Shown here: positions 8,044 through 15,298 of the stretch, piece after piece | Layout: every line of letters begins with the position of its first letter | Position numbering within the stretch: position 1 is the first letter of the stretch | From: Actinophytocola glycyrrhizae | GTDB lineage: Bacteria; Actinomycetota; Actinomycetes; Mycobacteriales; Pseudonocardiaceae | DNA: 64,000 nt | Direction: 5' to 3' | NCBI RefSeq assembly: GCF_042653545.1 | Contig: NZ_JBHSIS010000002.1 | Location: 620,001 to 684,000, forward strand | Notes under the pieces: model-generated | Told to the model about the DNA's origin: nothing | The model's input: the letters and a program-made list of their open reading frames with translations, nothing else | Databases searched by the model: none | Made by a program: the position numbers and the translations under genes

Positions 8044-8059
8044 CCCATATCTAGGCTAG
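7985..8059 (+). CDS. possible 24-residue leader peptide upstream of ABC-F
   Basis: An ATG at 7985, preceded by GGGG 8 bases upstream, opens a 24-codon frame (MPSVNPRCWRTPDLAAPRVF, then PYLG) ending in TAG at 8057-8059, 5 bases before the ABC-F ATG. It runs through the whole terminator-like hairpin, so a ribosome translating it would control the folding. The peptide resembles no family I recognise, and the frame could be chance. Confidence 0.35.
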   Translation: MPSVNPRCWRTPDLAAPRVFPYLG

Positions 8060-8064
8060 TCCCG

Positions 8065-9702
8065 ATGAGCGCAACACTGGTCACCAAGGGTCTGGCGGCA
8101 GGTCACGGCGACCGCGTCCTGTTCACCGATCTCGATCTCGTGGTCGCGCCCGGCGACGTCGTCGGGCTGGTCGGCGTGAACGGCGCGGGCAAGTCGACGC
8201 TGCTGCGGGTGCTCGGCGGCGTGCACCAGCCCGACGAGGGCACGGTGCGGCTGAGCCCGCCGACCGCCACCGTCGGCTACCTGCCGCAGGAACCCGATCG
8301 CAGGCCGGGCGAGACCGTGCGCGACTTCCTCGGCCGCCGCACCGGGGTCACCGCGGCGCAGGCCGACCTCGACCTCGCCACCGCCGCGCTCACCGACGGG
8401 AAACCGGGCGCCGACGAGGACTACGCGACCGCACTGGAACGCTGGCTCACCCTCGGCGGCGCCGACCTGGACGAACGGGTCGACGAGGCGATCGCCGACC
8501 TCGGGCTGGCCATCGGCCTCGACGCGGCCATGACGTCGCTGTCCGGCGGGCAGGCGGCGCGGGTGAACATGGCGTCCCTGCTGCTGTCCCGGTACGACGT
8601 GTTCCTGCTGGACGAGCCGACCAACGACCTGGACCTCGACGGCCTCGCGCGCCTCGAGACGTTCGTGTCCGGGCTGCGCGCGGCGACGGTGCTGGTCAGC
8701 CACGACCGCGAGTTCCTCGCCCGAACCGTGACCACGGTAGTCGAGCTGGACCTGCACCAGCAACAGATCAACACCTACGGCGGCGGCTACGAGTCCTACC
8801 TGGCGGAACGCGAGGTGGCCCGGCGGCACGCGCGGGAGCGGTACGAGGAGTTCGCCGACACCAGGGCGTCGCTGGAGCAGCGGGCACGGACCCAGCGCGC
8901 GTGGATGGACAAGGGTGTCCGCAACGCGCGCCGCAAGCAGCCCGACAACGACAAGATCGGCAGGAACAAGCGGATCGAGTCGACGGAGAAGCAGGCCGCG
9001 AAGGCACGCCAGACCGACCGCATGATCGAGCGCCTCGACGTGGTCGAGGAGCCGCGCAAGGAGTGGGAGCTGCGGATGGAGATCGCCGCCGCACCCCGGT
9101 CCGGCACGGTCGTCGCCGCGCTGCGCGACGCGGTGGTGCGGCGCGGTTCATTCACCCTCGGCCCGGTGCACCTGCAGATCGACTGGGCGGACAAGGTCGC
9201 GATCACCGGCGCCAACGGCGCGGGCAAGTCGACACTGCTCGCTGCGCTGCTGGGCCGCGTCCCGCTGGACGAGGGTACGGCGGCGCTCGGTTCCGGGGTG
9301 CGGATCGGCGAGGTCGACCAGGCCCGCGCCCTGTTCACCGACGACCGGACGCTGCTGTCCGCGTTCGAGGCGCAGCTGCCGGACACCACACCGCAGGAAC
9401 TGCGCACACTGCTCGCGAAGTTCGGCCTCACCGCCGCGCACGTGATGCGACCGGCGGACAGCCTGTCACCGGGTGAGCGGACCCGTGCCGCGCTGGCGCT
9501 GCTGCAGGCCCGCGGCGTGAACCTGCTGGTGCTGGACGAACCGACGAACCACCTGGACCTGCCCGCGATCGAACAGCTGGAGTCGGCGCTGGCGAACTAC
9601 CCGGGCACGCTGCTGCTGGTGACCCACGACCGCCGGATGCTGGAAGCCGTCCACACGAACCGTCACATTCACGTCGCGGAAGGGCTCGTGACCGAGGAGT
9701 GA
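8065..9702 (+). CDS. ABC-F family ATPase (ribosome-protection type)
   Basis: A 545-residue protein with two ATP-binding cassettes and no membrane segments. Cassette 1 has Walker A GVNGAGKSTL, signature LSGGQAAR and DEPTNDLDLD. A charged interdomain linker follows (about residues 255-330), then cassette 2 with GANGAGKSTLL, signature LSPGERTRAAL and DEPTNHLDL. This is the layout of ABC-F translation factors, several of which dislodge ribosome-targeting antibiotics. The actinomycete LSPGERTR second signature is seen in TlrC-like resistance proteins. The start at 8065 is chosen because upstream in-frame codons overlap the hairpin. The attenuator-like leader supports drug-inducible expression. Which antibiotic, if any, is unknown. 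Confidence 0.85.
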   Translation: MSATLVTKGLAAGHGDRVLFTDLDLVVAPGDVVGLVGVNGAGKSTLLRVLGGVHQPDEGTVRLSPPTATVGYLPQEPDRRPGETVRDFLGRRTGVTAAQADLDLATAALTDGKPGADEDYATALERWLTLGGADLDERVDEAIADLGLAIGLDAAMTSLSGGQAARVNMASLLLSRYDVFLLDEPTNDLDLDGLARLETFVSGLRAATVLVSHDREFLARTVTTVVELDLHQQQINTYGGGYESYLAEREVARRHARERYEEFADTRASLEQRARTQRAWMDKGVRNARRKQPDNDKIGRNKRIESTEKQAAKARQTDRMIERLDVVEEPRKEWELRMEIAAAPRSGTVVAALRDAVVRRGSFTLGPVHLQIDWADKVAITGANGAGKSTLLAALLGRVPLDEGTAALGSGVRIGEVDQARALFTDDRTLLSAFEAQLPDTTPQELRTLLAKFGLTAAHVMRPADSLSPGERTRAALALLQARGVNLLVLDEPTNHLDLPAIEQLESALANYPGTLLLVTHDRRMLEAVHTNRHIHVAEGLVTEE

Positions 9703-9851
9703 CCCCCGGCGCGCGCCCGGGACCCGCTCCACCGCCGCCCGACCCACTCCTCCCCGCGCGCACCGGCATTGCCCCGTTCGGCGGCTCCCTTGGCAAGATA
9801 TTTTCCGCTTAACCTAGGGGTTGGAAAACTATTCATGTCGGGGAGATGCCA

Positions 9852-10487
9852 ATGCGTCGTGTAGTGATATCCGCCCTCGTACTCACGCTGGCCGGGACCT
9901 TCGGGCTGGTCGGCGGGGCCGCCGCCGCACCCAGCGGAACACCACCGGTACCGGCGAGCGCGCCGTCGGCACAGGGTGTCGAGAAGATCCTGCCGTTCCA
10001 GCACCAGTGGCAGCAGACCGGCTACTGGTGTGGACCGGCGGCCACCCGGGTCGCCATCTCGGCACGCACCAGCAACCCGCCGAGCCAGGCCGCCCTGGCC
10101 GCCCAGCTCGGCACCCACACCGGCGGCACGGACCACATCAGCCAGGTGTCCTCCGTGCTGCGGGCCAACCTCGGCGTACCGTACGAATACCGCGAGATGC
10201 CGAACGATCCGCCCACCCAGTGGCAGCGCGATCAGCTCTGGCGCGACATCATCGCCGACATCGACGCCGGGTTCGCGGTCGTCGCGAACATCGTCGCGCC
10301 GCCGGGGAACCAGCCGCCCGGCTACCCGTCCAACCAGACCGTCTACCACTACATCGCCGTGGTCGGCTACGACACGAACTACAACACGGTGCTGATCGCC
10401 GACTCGGCGCAGTTCTCGCTTGGCGTCTACTGGTTGAACTTCAGCCAGCTCGCCACCCTCATCCCACCGAAGGGCTACGCCTTCTGA
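9852..10487 (+). CDS. secreted C39-like papain-fold peptidase
   Basis: A 211-residue protein with a Sec signal peptide (MRRVVISALVLTLAG, then AAA by about residue 27). The catalytic cysteine is in TGYWCGPAAT, and the histidine is in TVYHYIAVVGYD followed by DTNYNTVLIADS, as in the Peptidase_C39_2/C39-like family. The ATG at 9852 is preferred over 9846 because GGGGAG (9840-9845) is correctly spaced only for 9852. An AT-rich stretch at 9795-9835 is the likely promoter. It converges on a second secreted peptidase gene with a shared terminator. The protein substrate is unknown. Confidence 0.82.
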   Translation: MRRVVISALVLTLAGTFGLVGGAAAAPSGTPPVPASAPSAQGVEKILPFQHQWQQTGYWCGPAATRVAISARTSNPPSQAALAAQLGTHTGGTDHISQVSSVLRANLGVPYEYREMPNDPPTQWQRDQLWRDIIADIDAGFAVVANIVAPPGNQPPGYPSNQTVYHYIAVVGYDTNYNTVLIADSAQFSLGVYWLNFSQLATLIPPKGYAF

Positions 10488-10510
10488 CCCGGTCGACACC
10501 GGCCGAGAGA

Positions 10511-10544
10511 CAGGATGCCCCCGCCGGCCGGCGGGGGCATCCTG
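10511..10544. terminator. bidirectional terminator hairpin
   Basis: A near-perfect GC-rich palindrome (CAGGATGCCCCCGCC, GGCC loop, complement) lies between the convergent C39-like and zincin-like genes, 24 bases after one stop and 20 after the other. Confidence 0.8.
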
Positions 10545-10563
10545 GTTCGCGGGCGCTGCCCGG

Positions 10564-11052
10564 TCAGCACATGGTCGTGGCCATCACGTCCGTCGGGCTC
10601 GCCCAGGAGGCGCAACCGTCGTAGGAATGGCCGTACCAGTTGTGGCCGAATTCGTGTGCGGCGAGCAGTGCGGCGTCGTTCACCGCGCCGGGGAACAGTT
10701 TGATCAACTGTCCCGCGCCGTAGTTGCAGCCGACCACGATCAGATTCCCGTGCACATCGGTGACCTCGATTCCCTCCGCGAGGAAACCGCAGTCGGTGAT
10801 CGCGGAGTTCTGGCACCGCACCGGGGTGCCGCCGCCCTCCGTCACGTCACCCCAGTAGTTCGCGCCCTGGCGGATGGATCCTTCCCAGCCCGCACACGAC
10901 GGATCGATGGTGTAGGACCAGGCCTGTGCGCCCACGTCCGCGGACCGCGCCTCGTCGGCCGGTGCCGCTCCGGCCGCGAGCGGCACACCGAAGAACACGA
11001 ACCCGATGACGGCAGCCGCCACCGTCAACATTTTCCCAGCAAACCTCGACAT
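10564..11052 (-). CDS. small secreted zincin-like metalloprotease
   Basis: A 162-residue protein with a signal peptide (MSRFAGKMLTVAAAVIGFVF, then AAGAAPA). The mature part of about 130 residues carries HEFGHNWYGHSYDGC near the C terminus followed by SPTDVMATTMC, which looks like a Met-turn. Size and architecture recall snapalysin (small neutral protease of Streptomyces). However, the spacing here is HExxHxxxxH, one residue shorter than the metzincin HExxHxxGxx(H/D) motif. Four or more cysteines suggest disulfides. The ATG at 11052 is preferred because upstream codons are not signal-like. Zinc dependence is inferred from the motif only. Confidence 0.7.
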   Translation of the reverse strand: MSRFAGKMLTVAAAVIGFVFFGVPLAAGAAPADEARSADVGAQAWSYTIDPSCAGWEGSIRQGANYWGDVTEGGGTPVRCQNSAITDCGFLAEGIEVTDVHGNLIVVGCNYGAGQLIKLFPGAVNDAALLAAHEFGHNWYGHSYDGCASWASPTDVMATTMC

Positions 11053-11247
11053 CGCGTATTCCTTTGCATAGCAGGGGACAAGAAACACAATGCGATGGAA
11101 ATTGATCCGAGGTCGAATACCCCGACCTGGATTTGAACGTACGACCAGTCGAAATGCCCCACAACCCTACGAAGGTAGGGTCGGTGCTGCGGGCCGGCTT
11201 CCCGGCCCGCATGCACCGACCCGCCGACGACGCTGGGAGCTCGCACG

Positions 11248-11583
11248 ATGACCGGTCACCCCGAGGTAAGCCAGGTGGACGCCGTTGCCGCCGAACTGCT
11301 CGCGGAAGCACGCAAGCACGACGCCCACCGCGCGGCCCGCACCCTCGTCGGCGGTCCCGCCCAGCGCGCGACCCTCATCGCCATGGCCGAGGGCGCGAAG
11401 CTGGCCGAACACGACGCACCAGCCGCGGGCACCCTCCTCGTCGTCACCGGCCGGGTCCGGCTGCACACCCGCGACCGCGACTGGGTACTGGAAAGCAACC
11501 AGCTCGCCGCGGTCCCCCACCTGCGACACGGCCTCACGGCCCTGACCGACGCCGTGGTCCTGCTGACGGTCGCACTCCGCTGA
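11248..11583 (+). CDS. small cupin-type protein
   Basis: A 111-residue protein with a helical N-terminal third (DAVAAELLAEARKHDAHRAA) and a C-terminal half with cupin-like strands (AGTLLVVTGRVRLHTRDRDW, LAAVPHLRHGLTALTDAVVL). It resembles small cupin proteins proposed to sense or bind small ligands; metal-binding histidines are sparse (HLRHGL). The short palindrome ACCCTAC/GTAGGGT at 11164-11181 lies upstream. No operon partner is evident. Function unknown. Confidence 0.7.
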   Translation: MTGHPEVSQVDAVAAELLAEARKHDAHRAARTLVGGPAQRATLIAMAEGAKLAEHDAPAAGTLLVVTGRVRLHTRDRDWVLESNQLAAVPHLRHGLTALTDAVVLLTVALR

Positions 11584-11620
11584 GCTGATGGCGAGCAGGC
11601 GCGCTGACAGCGTTGGCGAT

Positions 11621-11677
11621 GCCCTGAAAGGCGCGTTCAGGGCGCCCAGCGCCCTGAACGGTGCCATTCACGGCACC
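11621..11677. repeat. copy of the palindromic GCCCTGAA module
   Basis: GCCCTGAAAGGCGCGTTCAG and a following GCGCCCTGAACGGTGCCATT with a CACGGC end match the modules inside the elements at 6807, 18778, 32347 and 58840. This copy lacks the CTAG-type ends. It lies between the cupin gene and the convergent DUF397 gene and could also act as a terminator. Confidence 0.7.
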
Positions 11678-11728
11678 GGCCCACCCTGCTGGCGCCCGAG
11701 GAAGCTGCCGCCGGGCGCACCCCGTATG

Positions 11729-11926
11729 TCAGCGGAACCGCTTCACCGCCGCCAGAAACGCCTTGCCCTCGGACTCATCGAGCGCCAGAACGGGACCGGC
11801 TGCGTTCTTGGAGTCCCGGATGCCGAACACGGCCTTCCCATGCGCGACCTCCACACAGTTGTTCGCCCCGCTGACGCTCGCTTTCCGGAACCCCGTCCCC
11901 TGCCACATGGCGAGAGAGTCGATCAT
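11729..11926 (-). CDS. DUF397-domain protein
   Basis: A 65-residue protein with the DUF397 pattern: an early tryptophan (MWQGTGFRKASVSGANNCVE), NCVEVA, the RDSK motif and a final helix (AFLAAVKRF). DUF397 proteins pair with XRE/WhiJ-type regulators in actinomycete development and antibiotic control, usually as antagonists or partners; that role is family knowledge. The ATG at 11926 overlaps the upstream stop (TGATG), with GGAGG seven bases before it; GTG at 11929 is an alternative. The overlap indicates translational coupling with the XRE gene. Confidence 0.88.
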   Translation of the reverse strand: MIDSLAMWQGTGFRKASVSGANNCVEVAHGKAVFGIRDSKNAAGPVLALDESEGKAFLAAVKRFR

Positions 11927-12822
11927 CACCTGACCTCCTTCATGGCTCTCTCGATGATCCCACGTGAGGCCTTCTGGTCAGCCGCCAACGCGTGCAACCG
12001 TGTCAGCACACGCGAATACGCCGCGATCTCGTCCGGCTTCTCGAAATACTGGCCGCCAGTCACCAACTCCAGGTAGACGAGTCCAGGATCGTTCTCCATC
12101 TCAGGCGGGAACTTCATCACGATGAACGAACCGCCGTCCTGTGCGGGACTCGCGCCGGCATCGAAGGGAAGTACCTGGATGTCGACGCGCGGCCGCTCCG
12201 ACATTGCCAGCAGGTGCTTCAACTGATCCCGCATCGTCACCGCGTCGCCGCGCCGCCGATAGAGCACCGATTCATCGAGCACGGTCCAGAGGCGAACCGG
12301 TTCATGCGCGCGATCGAGAATCTGTTGCCGCCCAAGGCGAAGCTCCACCCCATGCCCAACCTGCTCGTCGCTCAGGTCCGGGTCGCCGTGCAGCACTGCC
12401 GTGGCGTATTCGCGCGTCTGGAGCAGCCCTGGCACGACAACCGCGTCGAAGCTGTGCAACTCCGCGGCGCCGGACTCAAGGCCGAGGAACAAGTCGAACC
12501 ACTTCGGGGTCACCCCGGACAGGGCCGTCCACCAGTTCTTTGCCTTCCGGGCGGCGGAAAGCAGCTCACGCATGAAGGGAATCCGGTCGGCCTTGTCGTA
12601 GAGCCCGAGCAGCAACTCCAGGTCGGCGGCGGTGGGCAACTGCCCGGCTTCGAGGTTGCTGATGTGTTGGATGGTCCGGTCGAGCCGCTTCGCCGCGTCC
12701 TTCTGCGGAAGCTTCGCCTCGAGGCGCCACTTCTTCAGTGACAGCGCGATCGTCCGCTTGAACAACGCCGGGCTTCCGTTGCGGAGGGCTGGCGGGAGAC
12801 CTGACTCGTTCACGCTGTTCAC
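11926..12822 (-). CDS. XRE-family regulator with DUF5753 domain (WhiJ-like)
   Basis: A 298-residue protein. An N-terminal helix-turn-helix (KWRLEAKLPQKDAAKRLDRT, then QHISNLEAG) is followed by the DUF5753 ligand-type domain: VVPGLLQTREYATAVL, RLGRQQIL, DESVLYRRRG, QVLPFDAGA and a YLELVTGGQYFE segment. This is the standard actinomycete WhiJ-like architecture paired with a DUF397 gene, which follows with a stop/start overlap. The gene diverges from a small ORF on the other strand across an AT-rich stretch at 12823-12885 that likely holds promoters for both. Confidence 0.92.
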   Translation of the reverse strand: MNSVNESGLPPALRNGSPALFKRTIALSLKKWRLEAKLPQKDAAKRLDRTIQHISNLEAGQLPTAADLELLLGLYDKADRIPFMRELLSAARKAKNWWTALSGVTPKWFDLFLGLESGAAELHSFDAVVVPGLLQTREYATAVLHGDPDLSDEQVGHGVELRLGRQQILDRAHEPVRLWTVLDESVLYRRRGDAVTMRDQLKHLLAMSERPRVDIQVLPFDAGASPAQDGGSFIVMKFPPEMENDPGLVYLELVTGGQYFEKPDEIAAYSRVLTRLHALAADQKASRGIIERAMKEVR

Positions 12823-12837
12823 CCCATCAGGCTACGG

Positions 12838-13308
12838 TTGAGATTGACCTACTTGATTCAAGCACCCTTAATTGTAGGCGGACTTGGTCAACGCCGCCGC
12901 CGAATCCAACCCGGCTCGATCCGGCACCGATACCAGGTCCGGCACCCGGCTCCACCAGACCTGAACTGCGCGAACATCGCGGAAGCGAGGCTCGTCCTGA
13001 TCGACTCGGCGCACCCGTCGGCGCACGGTTCATCCGATCGGGCGGACCTTGCCGCGGCCCTGCTCGCCACGCTGCCGGGTCCGGCATGGCGGATGTCGGT
13101 CCGCCCCGACGGTGAGGCGTGCTGCCAGCGGGCGTTCGAGTACTTCGTGGAGACCGTGCACATCGCCGACGACCTGCACGTCGGCGCCAACCGCAGGCCG
13201 ATCGCCGGACGTGGCGGGCCCGCGATCGAACCGGAGAGCGTCGCGGGCACGTTGCGTGCCGCGATCAGGTTCCTCGCACGACCACCGAGGTGGGCGGGCG
13301 AGGCATGA
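12838..13308 (+). CDS. hypothetical protein divergent from the XRE/DUF397 pair (start uncertain)
   Basis: The frame is open from a TTG at 12838, but a promoter-like TTGACC (12845) with TTAATT about 18 bases later suggests transcription begins near 12880. The true start is therefore probably further in. The credible protein portion is from about 12961 onward (NIAEARLVLIDSAHPSAHGS, LPGPAWRMSVRPDGEACCQR, FEYFVETVHIADDLHVGANR, VAGTLRAAIRFLA). I do not recognise the family. A CC pair and a conserved-looking acidic/aromatic helix are the only features. Its stop overlaps an 18-codon ATG frame (13305-13361) that ends directly against the next small ORF. Confidence 0.45.
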   Translation: MRLTYLIQAPLIVGGLGQRRRRIQPGSIRHRYQVRHPAPPDLNCANIAEARLVLIDSAHPSAHGSSDRADLAAALLATLPGPAWRMSVRPDGEACCQRAFEYFVETVHIADDLHVGANRRPIAGRGGPAIEPESVAGTLRAAIRFLARPPRWAGEA

Positions 13309-13361
13309 GGAGAAAGCGGGAGAAACCCATGCTGGGCACGAGTCTTGTCGTGAGCTCGTAG

Positions 13362-13547
13362 GTGATCATCAGGGACGGCTGCCCGATCGCGATCTCGGTC
13401 GACGGGGCGGACCAGGCGCAGATCACGTGCGGGTGGGTGCCGTCGGCTGCGTTCGAGTTCGTCGTGCAGCGCGAGGCGTTGCGCGCGCTGGTCGAGGTGG
13501 GCACCGACGCGCTGGCGGAGATGGAACGGCGCGACCGGCGCGCGTAG
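13362..13547 (+). CDS. small hypothetical protein
   Basis: A 61-residue GTG-started frame (IIRDGCPIAISVDGADQAQI, TCGWVPSAAFEFVVQREALR, ALVEVGTDALAEMERRDRR). Composition and the FEFVVxxEALRALVExGxDALAEM helix look protein-like, and the frame abuts the preceding TAG with no gap. The family is not recognised. It appears to be the last of a run of small ORFs accompanying the XRE/DUF397 locus. No strong ribosome site is seen, so coding status is moderate. Confidence 0.45.
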   Translation: MIIRDGCPIAISVDGADQAQITCGWVPSAAFEFVVQREALRALVEVGTDALAEMERRDRRA

Positions 13548-13548
13548 T

Positions 13549-13611
13549 TCCTGGGAGTTTCCTGGGAACCCGGCGCCGTTCGCCGAGGACGGCGTCCCGG
13601 CTCCCAGGAAC
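13549..13611 (+). promoter_or_regulatory. direct and inverted TTCCTGGGA repeats upstream of the exporter operon
   Basis: TTCCTGGGA occurs at 13548-13556 and again at 13559-13567, an 11-base period as used by OmpR-type regulators. An inverted copy, CTCCCAGGAAC, lies at 13601-13611 and also makes an 11-bp stem with GTTCCTGGGAG (13547-13557). The block ends 29 bases before the ABC transporter ATG. It is a candidate binding site for the OmpR-type regulator encoded four genes downstream; this is inferred. Confidence 0.5.
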
Positions 13612-13640
13612 CCGTCACCTCGCGTCGGCAGCCTGGCGGC

Positions 13641-14552
13641 ATGGGTGACCCGATCGAGGCACGTGGCCTCACCAAACGCTACGGCGACAAGATCGCCGTC
13701 GATGACCTCACGTTCACCGTCGAACCGGGCCGGGTGACCGGGTTCCTCGGCCCCAACGGCGCGGGCAAGTCGACCACGATGCGGCTCGTGCTCGGGCTGG
13801 ACTCCCCCACCGCGGGCACCGTCACCGTCGACGGCAGGCGGTACGCGGAGCTGCCGAGCCCGGCGCACGCGGTCGGCGCGCTGCTCGACGCGCGTGCCGT
13901 CCACCCCGGCCGCACCGCGGCGAACCACCTGCTCGCGCTCGCGCGGACCGCGGGCATCGGCAGGAAGCGGGTCGACGAGGTGCTGGGCATGGTCGGCTTG
14001 GCGGACGTGGCGGGACGCCGGGCAGGCACGTTCTCGCTTGGCATGTCGCAGCGGCTGGGCATCGCGGCGGCGTTGCTCGGCGACCCGCCGGTGCTGATGT
14101 TCGACGAGCCGGTCAACGGCCTCGACCCCGAGGGCATCCGGTGGATCCGCACCCTCATGCGGGACCTCGCCACGCAGGGCCGCACGGTGCTGGTGTCGAG
14201 CCACCTCATGAGCGAGATGGCGTTGACCGCGCAGCACCTGCTGGTCATCGGCCGGGGCAGGCTCATCGCCGACACCGGCATCGAGGACTTCCTGCGCACC
14301 CACGGCTCCGAGTCGGTCCTGGTGCGCAGCGAGGAACCGGACCGGCTGGCCCGCGTGCTGCGCAGGGCGGGCGCGGCACTGGAGTCCGAACTGGACGCAC
14401 TGGTGGTCTCGGATCTGACCGCACGGGAGGTCGGGAAACTGGCGTTCGCGGAAGGGATCGCGCTGTCCGAGCTGACCCCGCGGCGGGGGTCGCTGGAAGA
14501 GGTGTTCATGGCACTGACGAACGACGTCGTGGAGTACGGGGTGCCGGCATGA
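13641..14552 (+). CDS. ABC transporter ATP-binding protein
   Basis: A 303-residue ATPase with Walker A GPNGAGKST (about residues 36-44), a Q-loop region, signature SLGMSQRLGIA (a variant of LSGGQ), Walker B VLMFDEPVNGLDPEG and the switch histidine in SSHLMSEM. A C-terminal extension follows, as in DrrA/CcmA-like drug and bacitracin exporters. The stop overlaps the next ATG (ATGA), so it is coupled to a membrane partner. It begins a five-gene coupled operon ending in a two-component system, an arrangement typical of envelope-stress or peptide-antibiotic detoxification modules. The substrate is unknown. Confidence 0.92.
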   Translation: MGDPIEARGLTKRYGDKIAVDDLTFTVEPGRVTGFLGPNGAGKSTTMRLVLGLDSPTAGTVTVDGRRYAELPSPAHAVGALLDARAVHPGRTAANHLLALARTAGIGRKRVDEVLGMVGLADVAGRRAGTFSLGMSQRLGIAAALLGDPPVLMFDEPVNGLDPEGIRWIRTLMRDLATQGRTVLVSSHLMSEMALTAQHLLVIGRGRLIADTGIEDFLRTHGSESVLVRSEEPDRLARVLRRAGAALESELDALVVSDLTAREVGKLAFAEGIALSELTPRRGSLEEVFMALTNDVVEYGVPA

Positions 14553-15298
14553 ACCTGGTGCGTTCCGAGTGGACGAAGTTCCGCAGCCTCCGGTCGACGT
14601 GGCTGACCGCGGCCGTGACGATGGTGCTGGGTGTCGGCGTCGGCACGCTGGCGTCGAGCGCGCAGTCCCGTGCCGGGGTCGGCGCCGACTGGGACCCGAC
14701 GGCGGTGAGCCTGACAAGCATCATCGTGGCGCAGCTGGCGATCGGGGTGCTCGGGGTGCTGGTGATGACGGCCGAGTACGCGACGGGCACGATCCAGCCG
14801 TCGGTGATCGCCGCGCCCCGCCGCGGCAGGCTCCTGTCGGCGAAGGCGGGGGTGCTGTCGGGCGCGGCGGTGCTGCTGGGACAGCTGATCGGCTTCGCGT
14901 CGTTCTTCGCGGGCCAGGCGATGATCGCCGCCGCCGGCGCGCCGCACGCGACGCTGGCCCAGCCCGGTGTGCTGCGCGCGGTGATCGGCAGCGGCCTGTA
15001 CCTGGCCGCGATCGGCCTGCTGGGCCTGGGGCTTGGCGCGGTGCTGCGGTCGACGGCAGGTGCGATCGGCACGCTCGTGTCGGTGACGCTGGTGATCCGG
15101 CTGGTGGCGCAGATGCTCCCGGAGTCGTGGCGGGACTGGATGGCCCGCTACTGGCCGACGGCGGCGGGCGAGCAGATCGTGGCGGTGGTGCCGGTGCCCG
15201 GCACGCTCGGCCCCTGGGAGGGCTTCGCGATCCTGTGCGGCTTCGTGGCGGTGGTGTGCGCGGCCGGGTACACGGTCTTCCGCACCAGGGACACGTGA
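14549..15298 (+). CDS. ABC transporter permease (ABC-2 type)
   Basis: A 249-residue membrane protein starting MNLVRSEWTKFRSLRSTW, the standard N terminus of actinomycete ABC-2 permeases next to DrrA-like ATPases. About six hydrophobic segments are visible (for example WLTAAVTMVLGVGVGTLA, SIIVAQLAIGVLGVLVMTAE, LYLAAIGLLGLGLGAVL, GFAILCGFVAVVCAAGYTV). A conserved TAEYATGTIQ segment follows the second helix, as in its family. The start overlaps the ATPase stop and its own stop overlaps the next start, so stoichiometric coupled translation is likely. Confidence 0.9.
   Translation: MNLVRSEWTKFRSLRSTWLTAAVTMVLGVGVGTLASSAQSRAGVGADWDPTAVSLTSIIVAQLAIGVLGVLVMTAEYATGTIQPSVIAAPRRGRLLSAKAGVLSGAAVLLGQLIGFASFFAGQAMIAAAGAPHATLAQPGVLRAVIGSGLYLAAIGLLGLGLGAVLRSTAGAIGTLVSVTLVIRLVAQMLPESWRDWMARYWPTAAGEQIVAVVPVPGTLGPWEGFAILCGFVAVVCAAGYTVFRTRDT

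Noticed and set aside
12888..14717. 609-residue minus-strand frame opposite the ABC ATPase
   Set aside because: Shadow of the clear ABC ATPase gene; no recognisable domain.
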